In this document: positions 1 through 8,070 of the stretch, piece by piece
How positions within the stretch are numbered: position 1 is the stretch's first letter
How the letters are laid out: each line of letters opens with the position of its first letter
Notes under the pieces: model-generated
The model's input: the letters and a program-made list of their open reading frames with translations, nothing else
The model's database searches: none
Told to the model about the DNA's origin: nothing
Program-made: the position numbers and the translations under genes
Assembly (NCBI RefSeq): GCF_913776365.1
Contig: NZ_CAJYMO010000250.1
Span: 1 to 41,083 of the forward strand
Direction: 5' to 3'
Length of the DNA stretch: 41,083 nucleotides
From: an uncultured Chryseobacterium sp.
Lineage (GTDB): Bacteria > Bacteroidota > Bacteroidia > Flavobacteriales > Weeksellaceae

Positions 1-134
1 TGGGAAATATAATCTTCACTTTCATAATACCTGGAAATATCCGGTGGAATAGGAGAGGTCCTGTATATCCCTTTTGTTTCCGTTTCTATAATTTCAAAAA
101 TTTCCTGCGAAAGAAAATGATCTTTGATTTTCAT
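1..134 (-). CDS. SAM-dependent methyltransferase, N-terminal fragment (cut by window edge)
   Basis: Reading the minus strand from the ATG at 134 gives 44 open codons running off the window edge. The protein starts MKIKDHFLSQEIFEIIET and continues through a TSPIPPDISRYYESE stretch. This start resembles class I SAM-dependent methyltransferases of flavobacteria, where the short N-terminal segment precedes the Rossmann fold; the catalytic domain itself lies outside the window, so the assignment rests on the N-terminus only. The gene runs away from mnmG in the same direction, with about 105 bp and a parS site between them. Confidence 0.5.
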   Translation of the reverse strand, partial: MKIKDHFLSQEIFEIIETETKGIYRTSPIPPDISRYYESEDYIS

Positions 135-214
135 TTTTTGTATTCAGTTTAATACAGAATCCGGAGCTTATCAGAGCCCCGGATTTCAGCTTATTTTAAT
201 TTTGACAGGCCGGA

Positions 215-230
215 TGTTTCACGTGAAACA
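215..230. promoter_or_regulatory. parS centromere site (copy 1)
   Basis: The 16-bp palindrome TGTTTCACGTGAAACA is present with no mismatch. This is the consensus ParB (Spo0J) binding word known from Bacillus and conserved across many phyla. It lies just downstream of the mnmG stop codon. A second perfect copy sits just upstream of the mnmG start. Such a 16-mer is very unlikely to appear twice within 2 kb by chance. No parA or parB gene is in the window. Confidence 0.88.
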
Positions 231-239
231 TAAGCCATT

Positions 240-2102
240 TTAACGCCCTAAATAGACCAATAAAACATTAATATCAGCTGGCGAAACACCACTGATCCTG
301 CCTGCCTGTGCAATCGTTTTAGGTTTCACCCGGGACATTTTCTGTTTCGCTTCTGATGAAAGGCTTGATATTTTCATAAAATCAAAATCTTCAGGGATTT
401 TAATATTTTCAAGCCGGTTTAATTTGGCTACATTTTCTTTTTCCTTCTCAATATACCCTTTGTATTTGATATTGATTTCTGCCTGCTCTTTCACTTCACT
501 ATCGTAATGAGAAACTTTTTCACGGATGGCTTCAATTCCTTCCAGTTTTTCTAATGTCATATTCGGGCGGGTCAGGATCTGGGCTGCTCTGAAGGCCTGA
601 TCAACCGGGCTGCTTTCGATGGTCTCCAGGATCGGATTTATTATTCCGGGTTTTAAAGAAGTTTCTTTCAGGAAAGATTCGAGTTCTTCACTGGCTTTAA
701 CTTTTTCCTGTACTTTTCTCAGACGCTCTTCTCTGGCCAGCCCTAACTGGAATGATTTTTCCGTAAGCCGTATATCTGCATTATCCTGTCGCAGCAGCAA
801 TCTGTATTCGGCTCTGGAAGTGAACATCCGGTAAGGTTCCTCAGTGCCCTTTGTAATGAGGTCGTCAATCAGTACTCCGATATAAGCTTCATCACGGTTC
901 AGGATAAATTCATCCTTTTCATGTACTTTATTGTGTGCATTGATTCCTGCCATCAATCCTTGTCCTGCTGCTTCTTCGTATCCTGTAGTCCCGTTGATCT
1001 GGCCTGCAAAATATAAATTTTCCACCAATTTCGTTTCCAGGGTATGCTTGAGCTGGGTAGGAGGGAAGTAATCATATTCAATGGCATAACCCGGACGGAA
1101 TACTTTTACATTTTCAAATCCCGGAATGTGTTTCATTGCTTTGATCTGAACATCTTCCGGTAAAGAAGAACTGAATCCGTTGACATAGATTTCTACCGTT
1201 CTCCATCCTTCAGGTTCTACGAAAAGCTGATGCCTGTTTCTTTCTGCAAACCGGTTAATTTTATCTTCAATGCTCGGGCAATATCTTGGGCCGAGGCTCT
1301 GGATGGTTCCATTGAACATCGGGCTCCTGTCAAATCCTTCCCTTAAAATATCGTGTACGGTTTCATTGGTATAGACGATATGGCAACTCAACTGTCTGGT
1401 TAATTTCGGAGTGTCCAGATAACTGAATTTCTGAGGTTGGTCGTCTCCTTTCTGTTCTTCCATTTTGGAATAATCCAGGCTCCGTCCATCTACGCGGGGT
1501 GGGGTACCGGTCTTCATTCTTCCGGCTTCAAAACCCAGAGAGACGAGTTGTTCCGTAATTCCGAAAGCGCGTGGCTCGCCCATTCTTCCGCCGCCCAGCT
1601 GTTTGTCGCCGACGTGGATGAGCCCGTTCAGGAAAGTACCGTTGGTGAGAACCACTGAACGCCCTTTTATTTCTATTCCCAGCGAGCTGATAACACCTGT
1701 CACTTTATTGTTTTCTACAATCAGCTGTTTTACCATATCCTGAAAGAAATCAAGATTAGGTGTATTTTCCAGGGCCAGCCTCCATTCTTCTGCAAAGAGC
1801 ATCCGGTCGTTTTGTGTTCTTGGCGACCACATGGCAGGACCTTTTGAAAGGTTCAGCATTTTGAACTGGATAGCCGATTTATCCGCTACGATACCGGAAT
1901 ATCCTCCGAGCGCATCAATTTCACGTACAATCTGCCCTTTCGCAATTCCTCCCATAGCAGGATTGCAGCTCATCTGTCCAATGGTCTGCATATTCATTGT
2001 AATCAAAAGGGTTTTTGAACCCAGGTTGGCGGCTGCGGCGGCTGCTTCACAACCGGCATGGCCTGCGCCGACTACGATGACGTCATATATTTCTGAAATC
2101 AT
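240..2102 (-). CDS. mnmG: tRNA uridine-34 5-carboxymethylaminomethyl modification enzyme MnmG (GidA)
   Basis: MnmG is the FAD-dependent partner of MnmE; together they install the cmnm5 group on U34 of tRNAs reading NNA/NNG codons. The 620-residue length is normal for the family. Residues 12-17 form the dinucleotide-binding GAGHAG loop, followed by the family stretch MQTIGQMSCNPAMGGIAKG. The TGTPPRVDGRSLDYS and PGYAIEYDYFPPTQL motifs and the C-terminal helical domain that contacts MnmE and tRNA are all present. The start is the ATG at 2102, which gives the expected N-terminus MISEIYDVIVVGAGHAG. The gene is monocistronic in appearance, with parS sites on both sides. mnmA, which thiolates the same nucleotide, lies at 31018-32205. 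Confidence 0.97.
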   Translation of the reverse strand: MISEIYDVIVVGAGHAGCEAAAAAANLGSKTLLITMNMQTIGQMSCNPAMGGIAKGQIVREIDALGGYSGIVADKSAIQFKMLNLSKGPAMWSPRTQNDRMLFAEEWRLALENTPNLDFFQDMVKQLIVENNKVTGVISSLGIEIKGRSVVLTNGTFLNGLIHVGDKQLGGGRMGEPRAFGITEQLVSLGFEAGRMKTGTPPRVDGRSLDYSKMEEQKGDDQPQKFSYLDTPKLTRQLSCHIVYTNETVHDILREGFDRSPMFNGTIQSLGPRYCPSIEDKINRFAERNRHQLFVEPEGWRTVEIYVNGFSSSLPEDVQIKAMKHIPGFENVKVFRPGYAIEYDYFPPTQLKHTLETKLVENLYFAGQINGTTGYEEAAGQGLMAGINAHNKVHEKDEFILNRDEAYIGVLIDDLITKGTEEPYRMFTSRAEYRLLLRQDNADIRLTEKSFQLGLAREERLRKVQEKVKASEELESFLKETSLKPGIINPILETIESSPVDQAFRAAQILTRPNMTLEKLEGIEAIREKVSHYDSEVKEQAEINIKYKGYIEKEKENVAKLNRLENIKIPEDFDFMKISSLSSEAKQKMSRVKPKTIAQAGRISGVSPADINVLLVYLGR

Positions 2103-2146
2103 TTTATTGCTTGTTTTAAGCCTTAAATTTTAAGTTTTTATGTAAA

Positions 2147-2162
2147 TGTTTCACGTGAAACA
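2147..2162. promoter_or_regulatory. parS centromere site (copy 2)
   Basis: This is a second exact TGTTTCACGTGAAACA word, 45 bp upstream of the mnmG start codon in the 163-bp gap between mnmG and ybeY. Its palindromic symmetry is complete. Bound ParB here could also affect mnmG transcription, because the site lies where a promoter would be expected; no clear TAnnTTTG element was found in this gap. Confidence 0.88.
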
Positions 2163-2265
2163 TTATTTAAAAATACAGGTTTAAATCGCCTGTATTGCGG
2201 TCTGTTTAACCGGCATTCCATCAGATCCAAGTGTCATTTCTTTAAAGATTGCACTTTGGGTTTTT

Positions 2266-2676
2266 TTATTGCTGATACCTGGCTAAATAAAAATCTTCTT
2301 TCTCCCGCATTTCTTTCTCTTCCGCTTCGGTTTTGTCTTTGTATCCTGAAAGGTGGAGAATACCATGAGCCAGCACTCTTCTGAGTTCTTCTTCATATTC
2401 CCGGGATAGAGTAGAGGCGTTATCGGAAATGCGCTGCAAAGATACAAAAATCTCTCCGCTTATGGTCCTGCCTTTTACATAGTCGAAAGTTATAATGTCT
2501 GTATAGTAATCATGTTGTAAATAATCCTGGTTAACTTTCAGCAGATATTCGTCATCACAAAAGATATAACTTATTTCGCCCGGCTTTTTTCCTTCCGAAA
2601 GAATAATATCTTCCAGCCATGCCTTGTAATCTATAGCTACCGATTCCGGCAGATTTTCGTAAAAAAAATGTATCAT
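2266..2676 (-). CDS. ybeY: Endoribonuclease YbeY (16S rRNA 3'-end maturation)
   Basis: YbeY is a small metal-dependent RNase involved in 16S rRNA 3'-end processing and ribosome quality control. The 136-residue protein has the signature HGILHLSGYKD near residues 105-115. In most bacterial YbeY proteins the metal site is H-x3-H-x5-H; here the third position is Asp (GYKDK) rather than His, a variation that I believe is common in Bacteroidota. The middle segment with ITFDYVKGRTISGEIFVS matches the family core. The gene lies 7 bp downstream of the patatin-barrel gene on the same strand, so the two are probably co-transcribed. Confidence 0.93.
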   Translation of the reverse strand: MIHFFYENLPESVAIDYKAWLEDIILSEGKKPGEISYIFCDDEYLLKVNQDYLQHDYYTDIITFDYVKGRTISGEIFVSLQRISDNASTLSREYEEELRRVLAHGILHLSGYKDKTEAEEKEMREKEDFYLARYQQ

Positions 2677-2683
2677 GATAAAT

Positions 2684-4843
2684 TTAAAACCAGTGTCCTA
2701 GAATAACACTGAATATGCCTTTTTGGTTGTTTTTAAGTGAGTGGCTGAAATTGATTTTAATCTGTCCGAATGGAGATTTATATCCTGCCGTAATCCCGAG
2801 TGAACTGTAGTTCAGCTTTACAGCATCCTCAAAACTCAGATCATCCGATAAATTAGCGAATGAAAAATTTCCGCTGATGAAGTAATTTTTGTTGAATTTG
2901 AACTGCAGGTCATTGGAGATGAGAATCACATTATTGGTACTGAGCTGTCCGAAATAAAACCCTGAAAAGCTTTTGAGATTAACCATATTCTGTTCAAATA
3001 TCCCTCCGAGCCTGTATTGGTAAAAAGAGGGAAGATCTTCTCCAATGGTAATTCCTCCATACAGATTAAGCCGGTAGGCAAACTGTTTCGCAATAGGGAA
3101 ATTAATCCTGATATCCGCCTTTACCTGAACCAGTCTTTTTTCAACTTCCGATTTCATCAGGTCGATTACCTTACCTTCTGCATTGATGTAAATCCCGCGG
3201 GTAGGGAAGTCTTTATCGTCCTGGGTATCACTTTTCAGGAACACATACGGATTGAGGAAGCGGTTATAAATTTTATTTCCGCCAATAGGTTCCGATTCAA
3301 AATAGTCATGGCTCATTCCTCCGCCTACTGCAAATTTGTCTCTCCAGATAGATTGTATATACGCCTCATTTCTCAGCCATGTCCATTTTTCTGTATCGTC
3401 GTTGTTTACATTTCTCAGCGTAAAGCTCATTCCGGAGGAATAAAGCCCGAATCCGGGAATATATCCGTTATCGACAAAATAATTCAGGTAATATCTCGGT
3501 TTATCACCTACGATCACATCCAGTGAAAGATTGGAATTTCTGAAAAGCAATCTCTTGGCAGAATAATTGAGCAGAAGCCCTGTTTTGAATATTTCATCGT
3601 AATGCAGGCCGAATTTCAGAAAATGCCTTGAGTCGTCTTCCGTTACATAGAGCTTGAGATAATTCGTATTATTTTCCGTAACAATATCATAGTTGATGAA
3701 TTTATAATTATTTGTAGCAACAAGCTTGTCTATTTTTTTATTAATGCTTCCGTAGGTTTGCAGGGAAGGAAGCCTCAATGCCATTTTACCGAGAACATAA
3801 TTTTCCCCGTAAATCCTTCCGCCGTCAATTGAAACACTGTCTATTTTATATACATTGGAATAAATAGGGTTGACATGCTGCCGGAGGCGGTCAAAAGGCC
3901 GTTTAGGAAGTTCATTCAGGATCTTCAGGTATTTTAGTCCTTCCGTATAGCCGCTGTCGAGTATTTTTTTCTTTTCATCATAACTGGTAGCGGTCATTCC
4001 TTTCAGATCGGGCTTGATATTGATGTCTGTGTATTTATATTGACGCCGGGTGTCTTTTTTAATCCCGAAATCGATTACCTGATTCAGGATAGAGATAATG
4101 CTGTTCAGATCCTCCCGCTTGGAAAGGTCCTGATTAAGATCAACGCCGATGACGATATCAATCCCTTTATCCTTTAATGGTTTTGAAGGATAATTAACTG
4201 ACATGGCACCGTCGATATAAATACTGTCCCCGATTTTTATGGGATCCATCAGAGAAGGGAAAGCAGAACTTGCCATGATGGACTGTACCAGATCTCCCTT
4301 CTCAAAAATTTCCATATTCCCGCTTTCCAGATTGGTTGCAACGCACATGAATGGAATGGGAAGCTTTGAAAAATCATTGATATTAGAAACGTTTTTAAAA
4401 AGTTCTTTCAGAAGATATACATTTTTCTGGCCGGTACTGATGGAAGAGGGAAGGGTAATTTTTCCGTTTTTAAGCGGAATGGAAAGCAGGTATTTGTCTA
4501 CGGATTTATTAAAGAAAGTGGTTTCCTGCCGTGTGGTTTTAGGATCTGTAATCAGAGAATAAAAATCGGTATCCATCACGATCTTCTCAATTTCCTTTCC
4601 GGAGTATCCTGACGCATATAGTCCGCCAACAATAGCGCCCATGCTGGTACCGGCAATATAGTCTATTTTTACGCCCAGTGAATCCAGTACTTTAAGAACT
4701 CCGACATGGGAAAAACCTTTTGCTCCGCCACCGGCCAGGGAAAGTCCGATCCTGGGATTCGGAGGGATCTTAAGGTCTTTTTTTACCTGCGCAGGAATCA
4801 GGATGACTAGAATCACAAACAGAAGGAACAGAAATTTTCTCAT
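2684..4843 (-). CDS. Patatin-like phospholipase with C-terminal outer-membrane beta-barrel (type Vd / PlpD-like)
   Basis: The 719-residue protein begins with a hydrophobic signal peptide (about residues 1-19, MRKFLFLLFVILVILIPAQ). A patatin domain follows: glycine-rich oxyanion loop at 38-43 (GGGAKG), nucleophile elbow GTSMG with Ser67, and catalytic Asp211 in the IDGA motif. From about residue 310 there is a POTRA-like segment and then a long region of alternating hydrophobic and polar strands ending in the aromatic C-terminus LGHWF, as expected for an Omp85-type barrel. This is the architecture of Pseudomonas PlpD and the type Vd autotransporters. It is probably an outer-membrane lipase; its substrate is not shown by the sequence. 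It starts 3 bp after the murF-alr stop codon. Confidence 0.9.
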   Translation of the reverse strand: MRKFLFLLFVILVILIPAQVKKDLKIPPNPRIGLSLAGGGAKGFSHVGVLKVLDSLGVKIDYIAGTSMGAIVGGLYASGYSGKEIEKIVMDTDFYSLITDPKTTRQETTFFNKSVDKYLLSIPLKNGKITLPSSISTGQKNVYLLKELFKNVSNINDFSKLPIPFMCVATNLESGNMEIFEKGDLVQSIMASSAFPSLMDPIKIGDSIYIDGAMSVNYPSKPLKDKGIDIVIGVDLNQDLSKREDLNSIISILNQVIDFGIKKDTRRQYKYTDINIKPDLKGMTATSYDEKKKILDSGYTEGLKYLKILNELPKRPFDRLRQHVNPIYSNVYKIDSVSIDGGRIYGENYVLGKMALRLPSLQTYGSINKKIDKLVATNNYKFINYDIVTENNTNYLKLYVTEDDSRHFLKFGLHYDEIFKTGLLLNYSAKRLLFRNSNLSLDVIVGDKPRYYLNYFVDNGYIPGFGLYSSGMSFTLRNVNNDDTEKWTWLRNEAYIQSIWRDKFAVGGGMSHDYFESEPIGGNKIYNRFLNPYVFLKSDTQDDKDFPTRGIYINAEGKVIDLMKSEVEKRLVQVKADIRINFPIAKQFAYRLNLYGGITIGEDLPSFYQYRLGGIFEQNMVNLKSFSGFYFGQLSTNNVILISNDLQFKFNKNYFISGNFSFANLSDDLSFEDAVKLNYSSLGITAGYKSPFGQIKINFSHSLKNNQKGIFSVILGHWF

Positions 4844-4846
4844 GGC

Positions 4847-7294
4847 TTAATCTTTTATGTAGATCCTTTTCACACGGGGTGAAATGGAAGTTAATACTTC
4901 ATAGGTAATGGTACCGCAGTATCCTGCAAATTCTTTTAATGCAGGAAAGGCATTGAAAAGTGTAACGGGATCGCCTTCTTTGGCATCAGGAATATGGTCT
5001 ACGTTTACCATCATCATATCCATACAGATGCTTCCTACGATGGGTGCCAGAGTTTTATGGATTCCGACATTTCCCACCTGGTTTCCGATCAGTCTCGGAA
5101 TACCGTCTGCATAGCCGACCGGAATAGTGGCAATTCTCATCCGTTGGTCTGCTTTAAACCGCCTGCTGTAGCCGACGGATTCCCCGGCTTCTATGGCAGA
5201 AATCTGTGAAATGACCGTTTTAAAACTTACCACCGGACGCAATTGTCTCTGTATTCCGGAAGCAGGAGATTCTCCCAGCATACCGATTCCGATTCGTACC
5301 ATATCATACTGATGGGCGGTATAATTGGTAATTCCCGAAGAATTAAGAATATGCCGCAGGGGAGTATAGCCCAGTTTCTTGATCAGACTGGATGAATTGT
5401 TCTCAAATGTCGTCAGCTGGGCTGCTGTAAATTCTTTCTCATCCGGCAGATCCGAAGAGGAAAGATGACTGAAGATGCTCTGGACTTTAAGATTCTTATT
5501 TCTCAAGGTGTCTGCCAAATGATCCAGCTCTCCGGTTTTGAAGCCCAGCCGGTGCATTCCTGTTTCCAGTTTGATATGGATAGGGTATTTCTGGTCATAT
5601 CCTGATCTCTGAAGCGCTTCATTAAACAGTTCCAGCACTCTGAAGCTGTAAATTTCGGGCTCCAGATTATAACGGATCACGGTATCATAACTGTGCTGCT
5701 CCGGATTCATTACGATGATGGGAACCGTAATCCCTTTTTTCCTGAGCTCTACGCCTTCATCTGCAAAGGCTACTCCAAGGTAATCGATGTGATGGTGCTG
5801 AAGAAATTCCGAAATCTCATAGCTTCCCAGACCATACGCATTCGCTTTTACCATGGCCATCATCCGGGTGGATGGTTTCAGCAATGATTTATGATAGGCG
5901 ATATTATGCAGGATAGCATTCAGGTTAATTTCCAGTACCGTATCATGTTTCCGGAGTTCCAGAATATCTTTTAGCCGTTCAATTTCAAATTTCCGGGCCC
6001 CCTTTAAAAGGATAATCTGATTTTCAATTTCTGTAAGATACTTGCTGTCAATAAGTTCTTTAGTATCAATGAAAGTATGGGTTTCAGATTTAAATAAATC
6101 ACTGTATTTTGATATATTATAGCCGATCAGGAATACGGAATCGAAATGTTGTTCGTTCACCAGGTCGGCAACTTCCTCATACAGATGCTGCAGATCAGAA
6201 CTTACCTCAATCATATCGGTCAGAACAAGGGACTTTTTTTCCTTATTGTATTCATTCAGAAACTGCAGGGCAGTCTTCAGGGAATCCAGATCGAGATTAA
6301 ACGAGTCATTGATAATAATGTTGTTCCGGATTCCTTCAATGGCTTCCAGGCGCATTTCCACTGCTTTCAGCGCATTGATTTTTTCTACGATCCTGTGGTT
6401 TTCGATCTTCAGTTCTTTTAATACGGTTACAAGAGCCAAGGCATTGGTTAAAGTAGCTTCGTCCCTCTGATGGACAGGAAAGGAGATTTCTTCCCCGAAA
6501 TAGCATACTATAAGATCTTCATCTCTGGAAGACGGTTCTTTAAAATGTACTTCATTGTGTTGCTTGAGCCCGTATGAAATTAATTTTTTACCTGAATAAA
6601 GTGCTTTTAATTTATGATCAGTCAATACGTTATCTCCGTTGTAAATAATGACTCCGGATCTTTTGAAAAGTTTGATTTTTTCGTCGATCAGATGTTCTTC
6701 GGAATCAAAATTGGCGAGATGGGCGGTACCGATATGGGTAAGCAGTCCGATCTGAGGTTGAAACAGATGTTCCAGATGTTCCATTTCGCCGGGCCCGGAA
6801 ATCCCGGCTTCAAAAATTCCAAGCTGATGGGCAGGATTGATCTGAAGCAGTGAAAGGGGAAGGCCGATCTGTGAATTGAAACTTTTCGGGCTTTTCACGG
6901 TCGGGAATTCGTTCCACAGACATTGGTAAAGCCACTCTTTCAATATGGTTTTTCCATTGCTTCCCGTAATACCGATTGATTGCAGATGCGAATTTCTGAA
7001 ATGATATCCCGCCAGTTGTTGCAGGAAGGTTACTGTATTTTCTACAATAATCCAGGTAACTCCTTTGAAACGTGGGTCGTAATGTTCTGATATAATAATA
7101 CTGATTCCCTTTTCTATGGCTGCTTCAATGAATTTTTCACCGGAATTTTTATGGGTATTGATGGCTATAAAAGCCGTATTACGGGTAGAATAAATAATTC
7201 TGCTGTCAAAAGCAATATTCCTGATGAGTAGTCCTGCATCTCCGATAATTTCTGCACTGGTAATTTCTGCTATCTGATGGATGGTATAATTCAT
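4847..7294 (-). CDS. murF-alr: Bifunctional UDP-MurNAc-tripeptide:D-Ala-D-Ala ligase / alanine racemase (MurF-Alr fusion)
   Basis: One 815-residue chain carries two cytoplasmic peptidoglycan-precursor enzymes. The first half is a Mur ligase: N-terminal MurF domain, then the ATP loop GITGSNGKT at about 108-116, and a C-terminal ligase domain to about 450. The second half is alanine racemase: PLP lysine K483 within MVKANAYG, the TIM barrel, then the second catalytic tyrosine Y709 in GYSRRF. Racemase makes D-Ala, which the Ddl enzyme joins to D-Ala-D-Ala, and MurF attaches that dipeptide to UDP-MurNAc-tripeptide; Ddl is not in the window. The fusion is typical of Bacteroidota. The gene is followed after 3 bp by the patatin-barrel gene. 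Confidence 0.95.
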   Translation of the reverse strand: MNYTIHQIAEITSAEIIGDAGLLIRNIAFDSRIIYSTRNTAFIAINTHKNSGEKFIEAAIEKGISIIISEHYDPRFKGVTWIIVENTVTFLQQLAGYHFRNSHLQSIGITGSNGKTILKEWLYQCLWNEFPTVKSPKSFNSQIGLPLSLLQINPAHQLGIFEAGISGPGEMEHLEHLFQPQIGLLTHIGTAHLANFDSEEHLIDEKIKLFKRSGVIIYNGDNVLTDHKLKALYSGKKLISYGLKQHNEVHFKEPSSRDEDLIVCYFGEEISFPVHQRDEATLTNALALVTVLKELKIENHRIVEKINALKAVEMRLEAIEGIRNNIIINDSFNLDLDSLKTALQFLNEYNKEKKSLVLTDMIEVSSDLQHLYEEVADLVNEQHFDSVFLIGYNISKYSDLFKSETHTFIDTKELIDSKYLTEIENQIILLKGARKFEIERLKDILELRKHDTVLEINLNAILHNIAYHKSLLKPSTRMMAMVKANAYGLGSYEISEFLQHHHIDYLGVAFADEGVELRKKGITVPIIVMNPEQHSYDTVIRYNLEPEIYSFRVLELFNEALQRSGYDQKYPIHIKLETGMHRLGFKTGELDHLADTLRNKNLKVQSIFSHLSSSDLPDEKEFTAAQLTTFENNSSSLIKKLGYTPLRHILNSSGITNYTAHQYDMVRIGIGMLGESPASGIQRQLRPVVSFKTVISQISAIEAGESVGYSRRFKADQRMRIATIPVGYADGIPRLIGNQVGNVGIHKTLAPIVGSICMDMMMVNVDHIPDAKEGDPVTLFNAFPALKEFAGYCGTITYEVLTSISPRVKRIYIKD

Positions 7295-7415
7295 TGGTCC
7301 CTTTCTGCTAATCTGTTACTTTACATGGATGCAGCGGCAGTATTTCAGAACAGGCCAAGTCTCTGCCTCTGCAAAACCGGCTCTGTTCAACCGGACAATG
7401 TTAATTCGGTCTAAG

Positions 7416-8009
7416 TTACTTAATTTTCTTTCTGGAAAGTACTTCATCTATAAAAACCCTGCGGCTTACCGCTTCGTAGCTTTCCGTCTCTCCCAGCTCC
7501 ACCAAATCATTTCCCTGGGAAATTCTCATCGAATAGTTGGCCAGGTTTCCTGTCCTTTTGCAGATGGCGTGCACTTTGGTCACGTATTCCGCCATGGCCA
7601 TCAGATAAGGCATCGGTCCAAAAGGGCGGCCCAGGAAATCCATGTCGAGTCCGGCAATGACTACCCGTATTCCGCTGTTTGCCAGTTGGTTGGCTATATC
7701 AATGATTCCTTCATCAAAAAACTGGGCTTCATCAATTCCTACAACATCACAGTTGGAAGCAAGCAGAAGAATCTCACTGGGATTGTCTACCGGGGTACTC
7801 CGGATTTTATTCTGGTTATGGGAAATGACATCCTCTTCAGAATAGCGCGTATCCAGTCTTGGCTTATAGATTTCTACCTGCTGGCCTGCCATTTCCGCTC
7901 TTCTCAGCCTGCGGATGAGTTCCTCCGTTTTGCCGGAAAACATGGAGCCGCAGATAACTTCCATCCAGCCGCTTTGTTTGGAATGATTAATTGTATTTTC
8001 TAAAAACAT
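7416..8009 (-). CDS. tdk: Thymidine kinase (TK1 type)
   Basis: This enzyme phosphorylates thymidine in pyrimidine salvage. The 197-residue chain has the P-loop GSMFSGKT at 21-28, the Walker B-like motif GIDEAQFFD with the probable catalytic base Glu94, and the lasso region near YVTKVHAICKRTGNLANYS. Classical TK1-like enzymes bind structural zinc with CxxC and CxxC/H pairs; here the first pair reads CKRT and the later pair is absent (SRRV), so the zinc site is lost. The gene is divergent from the acidic repeat protein gene at 8071, with only 61 bp between the two start codons. Confidence 0.95.
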   Translation of the reverse strand: MFLENTINHSKQSGWMEVICGSMFSGKTEELIRRLRRAEMAGQQVEIYKPRLDTRYSEEDVISHNQNKIRSTPVDNPSEILLLASNCDVVGIDEAQFFDEGIIDIANQLANSGIRVVIAGLDMDFLGRPFGPMPYLMAMAEYVTKVHAICKRTGNLANYSMRISQGNDLVELGETESYEAVSRRVFIDEVLSRKKIK

Positions 8010-8038
8010 TTGTTAAATTAGCCGTATATTTTTAAGAT

Positions 8039-8046
8039 CAAAAGTA
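8039..8046 (-). promoter_or_regulatory. Candidate -7 element for tdk
   Basis: The minus strand reads TACTTTTG, matching the Bacteroidota -7 consensus TAnnTTTG, about 30 bp upstream of the tdk start. No clear TTG was found at the expected -33 position, so this is tentative. Confidence 0.35.
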
Positions 8047-8070
8047 CGCAATTTTAATAAGATTCTTCCT

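Noticed and set aside
215..230. parS palindrome as the terminator of mnmG
   Set aside because: No T-run follows on the minus strand and an identical copy lies upstream of the gene, which fits a ParB site better.
7329..8003. Long plus-strand open frame of 224 codons
   Set aside because: It is antisense to tdk, whose motifs are clear, and its translation has no recognisable features.
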